Of a stretch of 64,000 nt of DNA, positions 50,803 through 58,689 are shown in pieces. The translations under genes were made by a program, and so were the position numbers. The first letter of the stretch is position 1, and each line of letters opens with the position of its first letter. Origin of the DNA: Paenibacillus sp. TCA20 (GTDB taxonomy: Bacteria; Bacillota; Bacilli; Paenibacillales; Paenibacillaceae). The stretch covers positions 50,775-114,774 of the forward strand of contig NZ_BBIW01000016.1 of NCBI RefSeq assembly GCF_000732325.1, written 5' to 3'. The notes under the pieces were generated by a model that was not told where the DNA came from, searched no databases, and saw only the letters and a program-made list of their open reading frames with translations.

Positions 50803-53283
50803 TCAAAAACCAAAAGATTGTGCTTCATTCGGCGTCCTGATTTCCGTAAACCTTTCCGGCAATGCAGTTGATTTTAAGTACTGGATGTCTTCCAAGCTTA
50901 ACTGTTCCGGGGCTCCCATCCGAACCCAGGCATCATAACTGCTCCCTTGCTGTCGAGTCAGCTTCTGTCTGGTTATGCGAAAATTACACTCAGGAAGACC
51001 ACGCAGCGCTATTTCCAGATTTAATATTTTCTCATCCTTAAACCGATGATATCGGCTTGTCTGATGGATCAGAGATACATCTCCTGCCAAATACAACTCG
51101 TCATAATGACAGTAATTATAGGCGAGAATCTGATAGGCCTCCTTATTACGGGTTACAATAAATCCTTCACCTTGATCAAGGAGCTGATCCCCCAGCTTTG
51201 AGAGTAGTTCATAACTGAGCATGGCTGCTTTTGGAATACCATACTGTGTCATGAGCCCCATACCTCCATGATAGAGATGGCACGATGCAGTAAATTCCTC
51301 AATGTTATCGCTTAGGACCCAATAGCCGAAGCTCTCAACCTTGTCCAAGTTTTCAACAATATTCTTGGCGATATATGCTGCTTTGTAAAGCGTGTCATTG
51401 GTTAATTCCCGGTGGTCGGTCGTCGAATTGAACTCCGTGATGTGAATCGGAAGATGATCAAGACCTTCTCTTTTCATTATCGTTAGTTCCTGGTTCAGCA
51501 TCTTGTTCAGTCGATCGGAGTCTTTTGAAATACCGCTGAATATATTCATCTTCTTATGAATGAGATCCGGGTATGATTGTCTGTGTGTTTCTTCGGTCTC
51601 AGGAACAAGCTCATTCGGATAGTAATGCACCGGAATAAAATCTGGAATCGCATTGTTCTCTCTGCAGAATTGATAGAAGGGACCTGCAAACCAATCATAT
51701 GGAATCATTAATATTCTTCCTGGTGCGCCGATCTGCAGCTCTGTAGATATACTTTTGAGCGTACGGTAAGTCTGCAAATACATTTCTTTGTATTCGTCCT
51801 GCGATCCCGGCCAAAAGTAGGCGAGCTCGGGTTCATTCCAGAATTCAAATCTCCAGCTGCTGACTTCCTTGAGTCCATAACGATTCACGCAGTGGCGGAC
51901 AAAATGATCGATCAATTCGCACCACATCCTAATGGAAATGGGAGGACTGACACAGCTTTTATTGCGAAACACGGTTTGTTCCGGATCTTGTGCTAATTTG
52001 GAAGGCATAAATCCAAGCTCAATGAACGGCCTTATACCAATAGACAATAAAAAATCGAACAATTGATCCGTCAGACGAAAATGATACCGCGGCTCTCCAT
52101 CTACCTCATCATAGACCATCATTTCATCGTCAAAAATGCCGTGGAACCGTAAATAGTTGAACGGGCAGCGCGCCTGCAAGTATCTGAGCTGATCCTGAAC
52201 GTCTGCATGCAGACCTTCCTTGGCTTTTCCGATCGTAATCAGGTTCTTCCACGTATGCTGAATGGATCTTTTGGAATGAGTAACATTCACTTGTCTTGCA
52301 GTAGACGTACGTCCGATAAGTACGGAAGTGTCTGTGTTCTCTTCCTGCTTCATATATTCCAAAAACTGCTCAATGATATCCAGCGCCCTTGTCTGGCTAA
52401 ATTCTGCATAGCTCGTCGAGAAGTCCGGTGCGTGAGACGGTATGCTGATGGATCGTTCATACTGCTGGCGATATTCGTTTGGCGTCTTATGGTACTTATT
52501 TTTAAAAGCAGTATAGAATGATTTCATGTTAGGAAAGCCGTGATTCGATCCAATGTCAGCGACGGAGGTCCCTTCATTACGTAATAGCTCCTCCACAGCA
52601 TATTTTAGCCGGATGCTTGTCAAATAGGATTGGAAGTTGAGACCAATATTTTCGCTGAAGAATTTGGACAGATAGGGTACAGACAAGTACTCGCGTTCTG
52701 CCAAGGCCTGCAGTGAAATGGGCTCCTTATAATGATCGTCAATGTAATTGATGATGCTCAGCATACGTTCTTTATATTTCTCGTTGACTGCTCCCTGCAC
52801 CGGGTCGTTTCGAAACTGCTTGATTAGAATGGCAAAGACAGAGAGCATGCGAGTCTGCATGTCCAGCTCGTAAACCTTGCCTCGTTTATATTTCAGCAGA
52901 ACCAATTCTGCAAGCAGGTGACGAATGCGCCGGTAGGATTCATTGTCTTCCATATCGGGTTTACCTGCCAAAGCATCAAAATACATTTGATCTATGCCTT
53001 GTACATGTACTTTGAGATAAGGCACAGGAACTAGGAAAGTGGCAATGATGTTGGAAGTAAGACCGACAACCTCATGGACATGCGACTGATTGATCAGACA
53101 GATGTCGCCCTCTGTGATGGTCTGCGTCTCTGTACCAACTCTAACCTCCAGCTTGCCATTGAGTACAAAAATGATCTCCACACTGTTATGCCAGTGGCTT
53201 GGTACATAGTTCACCTGATGCAGCGACACGTCAAAAGGCAGTTTATCATCAATTTCAACCAGCTCGTATATAGTACGCGGCAT
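50803..53283 (-). CDS. AraC-type regulator fused to a GH39-like glycoside hydrolase domain
   Basis: 826 aa from ATG 53283, which has AAGGGGG seven bases upstream; a start 14 codons earlier lacks a site. Residues 1-100 are a cupin sensor (HWHNSVEIIFVLNG), 165-275 an AraC helix-turn-helix pair, and 335-826 a GH39-like domain with acid/base Glu484 in FWNEPE and nucleophile Glu617 in ITEFNS. No signal peptide is seen. Both catalytic residues are kept, so it may still cleave or only bind its sugar. It lies beside the MFS-GH3 operon, its most likely target. A sugar-sensing regulator is inferred. Confidence 0.9.
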   Translation of the reverse strand: MPRTIYELVEIDDKLPFDVSLHQVNYVPSHWHNSVEIIFVLNGKLEVRVGTETQTITEGDICLINQSHVHEVVGLTSNIIATFLVPVPYLKVHVQGIDQMYFDALAGKPDMEDNESYRRIRHLLAELVLLKYKRGKVYELDMQTRMLSVFAILIKQFRNDPVQGAVNEKYKERMLSIINYIDDHYKEPISLQALAEREYLSVPYLSKFFSENIGLNFQSYLTSIRLKYAVEELLRNEGTSVADIGSNHGFPNMKSFYTAFKNKYHKTPNEYRQQYERSISIPSHAPDFSTSYAEFSQTRALDIIEQFLEYMKQEENTDTSVLIGRTSTARQVNVTHSKRSIQHTWKNLITIGKAKEGLHADVQDQLRYLQARCPFNYLRFHGIFDDEMMVYDEVDGEPRYHFRLTDQLFDFLLSIGIRPFIELGFMPSKLAQDPEQTVFRNKSCVSPPISIRMWCELIDHFVRHCVNRYGLKEVSSWRFEFWNEPELAYFWPGSQDEYKEMYLQTYRTLKSISTELQIGAPGRILMIPYDWFAGPFYQFCRENNAIPDFIPVHYYPNELVPETEETHRQSYPDLIHKKMNIFSGISKDSDRLNKMLNQELTIMKREGLDHLPIHITEFNSTTDHRELTNDTLYKAAYIAKNIVENLDKVESFGYWVLSDNIEEFTASCHLYHGGMGLMTQYGIPKAAMLSYELLSKLGDQLLDQGEGFIVTRNKEAYQILAYNYCHYDELYLAGDVSLIHQTSRYHRFKDEKILNLEIALRGLPECNFRITRQKLTRQQGSSYDAWVRMGAPEQLSLEDIQYLKSTALPERFTEIRTPNEAQSFGF

Positions 53284-53368
53284 CTGCAGACCCCCTTTTT
53301 TTGTCTGTCCTTCAATCTTATTCATTTAATTTTAAGAGAGCAAATGGACCTATTTTTTTCTAAAAGAA

Positions 53369-53408
53369 ATGAAGCCCCTCCTTCAAGGATCGAAAGAGGA
53401 GCTTCAAG
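53369..53408 (-). terminator. Hairpin after the dehydrogenase gene
   Basis: Arms GAAGC-CTC and GAG-GCTTC (with small mismatches) and a T-rich tail on the minus strand. Moderate terminator. Confidence 0.5.
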
Positions 53409-53423
53409 CATTCGGGTAAGCTA

Positions 53424-54305
53424 TTATTCAATAAAATGTTTGTAAATGACCTGGGTTCCCTTCTCATCGTAACCCAGCTTGGACAACTGCTCATAGATGG
53501 ATTCAGAGAGCGCGAGGCCTGGTGTATCCAGTCCCATCTCCTTCGCCGACTCAAGCGCAATACGCATGTCCTTGATAAAATGCTTCACATAGAATCCAGG
53601 CTCGAAGTTGCCGCCAATCATGCGAGGGCCGAGGTTGCTGAGCGACCAGCTGCCAGCGGCGCCCGTCGCGATGCTTTTCAGTACCGTCTCCGGATCAAGT
53701 CCTGAAGTCTTGGCGTAAGCCAGTGCTTCCGCTACCCCGATCATGTTCGAGGCAATGGCGATCTGGTTACACATTTTGGTGTGCTGTCCCGCACCGGCTG
53801 CGCCTTGGTGAACGATGTTGGTTCCCATCAGCTTAAACAGAGGAGTGACCTCCTCAAAATCCGCAGCGTCTCCGCCGATCATAATGGACAGCTTCGCATC
53901 TCGCGCGCCGATATCACCACCTGATACGGGAGCATCCAGGGCATGAAGTCCTTTTGCAGCGGCTTCTTGATGGATGCGTTCTGCCAATTGAGGACTGGAC
54001 GTCGTCATATCAATCAGATAAGTTCCTTGAGCGCTGTTTGCGATAAGTCCATTCTCACCGAGGTAAATCTCCTCCACATCTTTCGGATAGCCGACCATGG
54101 TTATGATGACCTGACAGGCCTCAGCCAGACTAGCAGGAGTTTCATGCCAGACGGCCCCTTGCTCTACGAGCTCGGCTGCCTTCTCTGCAGTTCTTGTGTA
54201 TACATGAAGCTTGTACCCTGCCTTCTGGATATGTCCTGCCATGCTTTTGCCCATTACGCCTGTACCAATGAATCCTACAGCGGTTTGTTCTGATGAAATT
54301 GCCAT
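53424..54305 (-). CDS. 3-hydroxyisobutyrate dehydrogenase-like NAD(P)-dependent oxidoreductase
   Basis: 293 aa from ATG 54305, with AAGGAGG upstream; the frame opens further upstream without a better site. The NAD-binding motif GFIGTGVMGKSMAGH, the substrate loop DAPVSGGDIGARDAKLSIM and the catalytic Lys in GAGQHTKMCNQI are all present. It is a beta-hydroxyacid dehydrogenase (3-hydroxyisobutyrate, tartronate semialdehyde or glyoxylate reductase type). The substrate is not decided by sequence. Confidence 0.92.
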   Translation of the reverse strand: MAISSEQTAVGFIGTGVMGKSMAGHIQKAGYKLHVYTRTAEKAAELVEQGAVWHETPASLAEACQVIITMVGYPKDVEEIYLGENGLIANSAQGTYLIDMTTSSPQLAERIHQEAAAKGLHALDAPVSGGDIGARDAKLSIMIGGDAADFEEVTPLFKLMGTNIVHQGAAGAGQHTKMCNQIAIASNMIGVAEALAYAKTSGLDPETVLKSIATGAAGSWSLSNLGPRMIGGNFEPGFYVKHFIKDMRIALESAKEMGLDTPGLALSESIYEQLSKLGYDEKGTQVIYKHFIE

Positions 54306-54458
54306 ATGAATTGCTGCCTCCTTTGGATATCCTGCTTCTAAGTATAATCCTAAATATAGATTGACACACCAATTCGTTGGTGCTATTTTCAATCTATACC
54401 AATCTCATCGAATTTGTAAGTTATCTAAGACATGACATAAATATAGCTGACTGTGAAC

Positions 54459-54506
54459 AAACAGAGGTGTTGCTCTACTGCATAGGGACGATGCCTCTGT
54501 TTTTTA
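54459..54506 (+). promoter_or_regulatory. Terminator-like hairpin in the nitroreductase leader
   Basis: AAACAGAGG (54459-54467) pairs with CCTCTGTTT (54494-54502), followed by a T run, 27 bases before the nitroreductase start. There is no upstream plus-strand gene for it to terminate, so it may be an attenuator. Confidence 0.5.
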
Positions 54507-54532
54507 TAACACCAAACAAGGAGTGATAGAGA

Positions 54533-55159
54533 ATGAGTAATAATGAGACAAAGCGTCAGAATGTGCTGGAAGTATCTTTGCAGGATGTGAGTGCTCATCG
54601 GACACCGGACTATCCGGTGAATCCATTGTTTGTGGAGCGCTGGTCTTCCCGTTCCTTCGCGGATCAACCGGTTCCACAAGATGTGCTGTATACGGTGCTT
54701 GAGGCCGCACGCTGGGCGCCGTCCTCCAACAATTTGCAGCCATGGCGTTTTTATATCGCTCAGACAGAAGAAGAGCGCGAGCTGTTCAAGGAATTCATAC
54801 TTCCTGGTAACCGGATATGGTCAGATCATGCGCCTGTTCTGATTCTGCTTGCTACAGATACACGCAGAGACGAGAACGGTGGAGTTAATGGAGCACATGC
54901 TTTTGATGCAGGTGCTGCCTGGGGCTCCATCGCACTGCAGGCACATCTGCTGGGGCTGGCTACTCGGGCCATGGGAGGCTATGACCGAAACAAAGCGCGT
55001 GAAATTCTAGACATTCCGGATTACATTGAGCTGCAAGCGGTTATCGCTCTGGGTTATCGTGCAGGGCTGGACACGTTGGATGAGCGATTCCGTGAGCGAG
55101 AAATACCCAATGAGCGCCGTGCCTTAAGCAACAGCATTTTGGAACTGAAAAGAAAGTAA
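54533..55159 (+). CDS. Nitroreductase-family FMN oxidoreductase
   Basis: 208 aa, start after AAGGAG. The nitroreductase pattern is visible: RWSSRSF, then AARWAPSSNNLQPWRFY and HAFDAGAAWGSIALQAHLLGLATRAMGGY (split by the loop). It would use FMN and NAD(P)H to reduce nitro or quinone compounds. A terminator-like hairpin in its leader suggests control by transcription attenuation. Confidence 0.92.
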   Translation: MSNNETKRQNVLEVSLQDVSAHRTPDYPVNPLFVERWSSRSFADQPVPQDVLYTVLEAARWAPSSNNLQPWRFYIAQTEEERELFKEFILPGNRIWSDHAPVLILLATDTRRDENGGVNGAHAFDAGAAWGSIALQAHLLGLATRAMGGYDRNKAREILDIPDYIELQAVIALGYRAGLDTLDERFREREIPNERRALSNSILELKRK

Positions 55160-55288
55160 GCATCTCATCTAAAAATAACGCCTAAACATGAATCGGCCGC
55201 TTGAATGAAGTGATCCCTCCATAGTTAGAACGCCATCTAAAAACAGGACGAAGTTCACAATTCATACAAGCGGCTGTTTTTCGTTTAT

Positions 55289-56692
55289 TCAGTTCTTTCC
55301 AGAGGTCAAAGGAATTTGAAGCTCGAACGTACTTCCTGCAGTAGAAGTTTCAATGAGCCGCAGATGACCGCCCATGTTCGCGGCTAGCAACCTGCTGAAG
55401 CTGAGACCCAGCCCCAATCCACGAACCCGTTCCTGTTTGTCATTCCCGCGATAGAAGCGTTCGAAGATGAGCTCCTGCTCGTTTGCCGGTATTCCCCTGC
55501 CATTATCCTTAACGACGATGGACAAGTCCTGACTCCCCGCTGAAGCTACATGGACGCTTAAATGAAACTGTCGATCTTCTGTTGCAGATTCCACACTATT
55601 GTTGAGCAGGTTCGTCATGATCTGCTGGATACGCAGCGGATCTCCCCATAGAGTAGTCTCTGTTACGGATTCTTCCCACGTCAGCTCAGGCGTCTGCATG
55701 TCACAGCTCTGATGAAGTGACCATTGATAGATCATTTCTCTGAAGAAGGGAACCGCTGATATTGACTCAGGCCTGAGCGGAATGACTCCGGCTGCAATGG
55801 CGTTATAATCCAGCAGATCAGCAACCATATGCTCTAACCTATTCGTTTCCTTGAGTGCGGCTTCCATAAATTCGCCAGCTTCCTCTTGTTCAACGACGCC
55901 TTGCTGTACGGCATGAAGCAATCCTTTGATGGAAGTGACAGGCGTCTTCAGTTCATGTGTCAGTCCTGCAAGCATGTATGATCTGGAGTGCTCCAACGTC
56001 TTCAGACGCTCGGACATCTCCTTAAACGAGGTCGTCAGCTCATAAATTTCCTGTTCCTTCACGTCGGTGCTTAGAGTTACATCGTAATTACCCTGGCGTA
56101 TTTCGCGTGCTGCCTCGGCGACATCACGGATCGGGCTGACCAATTTTCTTGTGAGCAGGTGGATTGTGACCCACCCAAGGACGGCAAGAAAGACAAAGGC
56201 CCCGGCAACAAGCCAGGTTTGGTCCGTAATGATCGTGAACGACTTTATTGGAAGGAGCAGGATAACCTCGCCAATTTCTGTCCCTGATTGCGTAATAGGG
56301 GCGGTAATCTTTTTCGAGCCAGATGCTTCCGGCGATAGAATCCGTTGCTTCAACTGCTCTTCTGGCATCGGAGGGTTGGAGAACACAGGTTTACCCTCCT
56401 GATCCGTAATAATGACACACATGCCCGCGCTTTTTTCGATCATATTTTTACGTTTATCGATGAGCGCATTTAAATCCTGCCTGTGGTACTCAACCTCATC
56501 GCTGCCGGCTCCTTGAACGATTTTGTCAGCGATCTCTTGGGCAAGGATTCGGGTGGTCTCAAGCCGACGATCCATGGATTCATGCTTGACCCACCAGAAG
56601 GACAGCAGGCTCAGAATGGCCAGCCCGGCGAAGAGGGCGAGGAAATAGCGCCTTGTCCAGTATACTTTTATCGATCTCAGCGGTTTATCCAA
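55289..56692 (-). CDS. Membrane sensor histidine kinase (HAMP, HisKA, HATPase)
   Basis: 467 aa, TTG start at 56692 inside the end of the regulator gene, so it is translationally coupled (16-bp overlap). Membrane segments at about 15-35 and 160-180 flank an extracellular sensor domain, followed by HAMP (to about 235), phospho-acceptor His246 in GLTHELKTP and ATPase motifs (NLLNNSVESA, DNGRGIP, GLGLGLSFS). It would phosphorylate the upstream OmpR-type regulator in response to an envelope signal. Confidence 0.92.
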   Translation of the reverse strand: MDKPLRSIKVYWTRRYFLALFAGLAILSLLSFWWVKHESMDRRLETTRILAQEIADKIVQGAGSDEVEYHRQDLNALIDKRKNMIEKSAGMCVIITDQEGKPVFSNPPMPEEQLKQRILSPEASGSKKITAPITQSGTEIGEVILLLPIKSFTIITDQTWLVAGAFVFLAVLGWVTIHLLTRKLVSPIRDVAEAAREIRQGNYDVTLSTDVKEQEIYELTTSFKEMSERLKTLEHSRSYMLAGLTHELKTPVTSIKGLLHAVQQGVVEQEEAGEFMEAALKETNRLEHMVADLLDYNAIAAGVIPLRPESISAVPFFREMIYQWSLHQSCDMQTPELTWEESVTETTLWGDPLRIQQIMTNLLNNSVESATEDRQFHLSVHVASAGSQDLSIVVKDNGRGIPANEQELIFERFYRGNDKQERVRGLGLGLSFSRLLAANMGGHLRLIETSTAGSTFELQIPLTSGKN

Positions 56693-57363
56693 AATTGATA
56701 CCCCGTTCCTCGTAATGTTTTGATATCTCCTTCTTCTTTAGGCCAGTGGGAGAGGGAATGCCGGATCCGTTTAATCGATAGATCCACAGCCCGATCACTG
56801 CCTTCGTAATCCAGTCCCCAGATGTTCTCGATCAGCTGCTCCCGTGTAAAGGTTTGATTCGGATGCTCTGCGAGAAAGAAGAGTACAGAAGTATCCCGCG
56901 GAGTAAGCGGGACGTCGGCTCCGTTTAACATGACTCTCTGTGAGCGAAAATCGAGAGAGAGACAGCCATAGCTGCGTCTATGCTCCTCATTGTCTGTCCA
57001 GCCGAGCGGTCTGCGCAGTACGGCATTCACACGGGCAACGACCTCCTCGGGGATGAAAGGCTTGGACATATAGTCGTCGGCCCCATTGTTCAATCCGATG
57101 AGCTTATCATCTATACCGTCCTTGGCGGTAAGCATGATGACAGGAACGCTGCTCGTTTTTCGGATGTGCTGCAGCACTTCCCAGCCGTTTTTGCGAGGGA
57201 GCATAATATCCAATATGACAAGCGCCGGTACCTGAATGGTTAGCTGCCTTACGGCTTCTTCTCCATCATATACAGCGTTCACTTCAAATCCGGCTTTTTT
57301 CAGATAAGCGCTGAGTACTTTTGAAATAGCCCGTTCATCTTCCACGATCATTATTTTTTTCAA
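56677..57363 (-). CDS. OmpR-family response regulator
   Basis: 228 aa, TTG start at 57363 with AAGGTG just upstream. Receiver with Asp52 in VILDIMLP and Lys in YMSKPF; winged-helix DNA-binding domain (LTPRDTSVLFFLAEHPNQTFTR split by a turn, ENIWGLDYEGSDRAVDLSIKRIR split likewise). It is divergent from a YceI gene whose promoter has an 11-bp-period direct repeat of the kind these regulators bind. Confidence 0.93.
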   Translation of the reverse strand: MKKIMIVEDERAISKVLSAYLKKAGFEVNAVYDGEEAVRQLTIQVPALVILDIMLPRKNGWEVLQHIRKTSSVPVIMLTAKDGIDDKLIGLNNGADDYMSKPFIPEEVVARVNAVLRRPLGWTDNEEHRRSYGCLSLDFRSQRVMLNGADVPLTPRDTSVLFFLAEHPNQTFTREQLIENIWGLDYEGSDRAVDLSIKRIRHSLSHWPKEEGDIKTLRGTGYQFWINR

Positions 57364-57668
57364 CAGACACCTTCTCCTTTCTCCTCCCGGATTACAGCAC
57401 AGGTCTCATTCTCTATTTATCCGTTACAGTTAAACGGTACAAGCTTTATTCTCTAATCATTTACAGGTTGATTTCTTTTCATATGAACGTAGCTCGATGG
57501 CTGTCCTTGTGCAAGGATATGCATGAATTTTATCATAAACACTTCTCTATTTCTTTTGACATTCTCCTGACACATTCCTTTGCTATGATTCTTTCATGCC
57601 GCAGCCAGAACACAAGAGAGAAACCATAGATTAGATCAAAAACATGAGAGATGCTGGGAGGAATAATA
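57364..57668. other. Divergent control region between the OmpR-type regulator and YceI gene
   Basis: Contains a direct repeat TTGACA-N5-CTGACA (57556-57572) followed by a -10-like TATGAT (57584-57589), and an inverted repeat CCGTT-N7-AACGG (57421-57437). No gene is seen. Confidence 0.55.
57556..57589 (+). promoter_or_regulatory. Candidate OmpR/PhoP-type direct repeat and YceI promoter
   Basis: TTGACA (57556-57561) and CTGACA (57567-57572) have an 11-bp period, the geometry of PhoP-like boxes, with TATGAT 11 bp further. No proper -35 is at 17 bp, as in activator-dependent promoters. Confidence 0.5.
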
Positions 57669-58361
57669 ATGAATAAGAAAAAGAGAAATTGGATTATTGC
57701 AGGAGCAGCCGCGGCCCTTATTGTTGGCGGCACAGCCGCTTATGGAGGAATCAACAATTTTCTTGGCAACAATGTAGAGATTGAATCGGTTATGTCTGGC
57801 AATACAGAGCCTTCGGGTGAAGCACAGACCGTAAGCAGTGAAGAGTTGACTGGAGCCTGGGCGCTGCAGGATGAATCCAAAGTGTACTGGTCTATTACGA
57901 CTTCTCAAGAAACCGTAAACTTTGTGAATGATGCGGTGACGGGAGCATGGAGTATTGATTTTACAGCACCGGAGTCGATGTCGGCTGAAGGCATCATGGA
58001 TATGTCGGCCCTCGATTCAGGTAATGCTCAGCGTGATGATCATTTACAGGAGAGCGACTTTTTTGATGTAGCAGCATACCCTGAGGCTACTTTTACTGCA
58101 GACACCTTTACAGGACTTCCTGAGGAGTGGACAGAAGGTGAGGTTGTGCCAGTAACGATTGAAGGCACCATGACGGTAAGAGGGATGGAAAAGGATGTGA
58201 CCTTCTTCTCTGAAGTCAGCTATCAGGAAGGAAACCTCCTATTGTCCGGACAAACGGAAGTGACATTCGATGATTTTGGGATGGAGAACCCGCATAACGT
58301 CGTTGTGGAGACAGAAAATGATGTGAATGTGCGTCTGGAGCTCGTATTGAGTCAGTCTTAA
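57669..58361 (+). CDS. YceI-family protein with N-terminal membrane anchor
   Basis: 230 aa from ATG 57669; GGGAGGA lies seven bases upstream, inside the alternative start at 57651. Residues 5-26 are a hydrophobic anchor or uncleaved signal. The rest is the YceI lipocalin-like beta-barrel (VNFVNDAVTGAWSIDF, HLQESDFFDVAAYPEATF split by a turn, VTIEGTMTVRGMEKDVTF). YceI proteins bind isoprenoid-like molecules in a hydrophobic pocket. Located outside the membrane. Divergent from an OmpR-type two-component system that may control it. Confidence 0.9.
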   Translation: MNKKKRNWIIAGAAAALIVGGTAAYGGINNFLGNNVEIESVMSGNTEPSGEAQTVSSEELTGAWALQDESKVYWSITTSQETVNFVNDAVTGAWSIDFTAPESMSAEGIMDMSALDSGNAQRDDHLQESDFFDVAAYPEATFTADTFTGLPEEWTEGEVVPVTIEGTMTVRGMEKDVTFFSEVSYQEGNLLLSGQTEVTFDDFGMENPHNVVVETENDVNVRLELVLSQS

Positions 58362-58381
58362 TGTAATACATTCAGTAGAGA

Positions 58382-58416
58382 AACCTGGTCTTTATTTAAA
58401 AGACTGGGTTTTTTCT
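58382..58416 (+). terminator. Terminator after the YceI gene
   Basis: Stem AACCTGGTCTTT/AAAGACTGGGTT with a short loop and six T. Confidence 0.9.
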
Positions 58417-58496
58417 TTCTATAAATAAGAAGAATCCTGAAGTGAATAAGAAGAATGCTGAAAGTGGTAAGAAAATAAAAAGTTAGTGCAAAGTTA

Positions 58497-58534
58497 TGCA
58501 AACGGTTGCATTTACGATGAATTAAATTTATATT
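58497..58534 (+). promoter_or_regulatory. Pullulanase promoter with overlapping cre site
   Basis: -35 TTGCAT (58506-58511), 17-bp spacer, -10 TATATT (58529-58534). The cre site TGCAAACGGTTGCA (58497-58510) fully fits the TGNAANCGNTNNCA pattern and covers the -35, so CcpA would repress. Confidence 0.65.
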
Positions 58535-58689
58535 GAAGATGTTTCATTTTGAATGGGTTTGGGAAATACCTATTAGTTGAAATGAGTTATGAAAATGGAG
58601 TCAGTTGCAGCCCGTGTAATTAGATAGGACGTTGATTGGTGAATTCCAGCTTAGCAGCAAGATTATATAACGAACCGGAGGCTCAAGGT

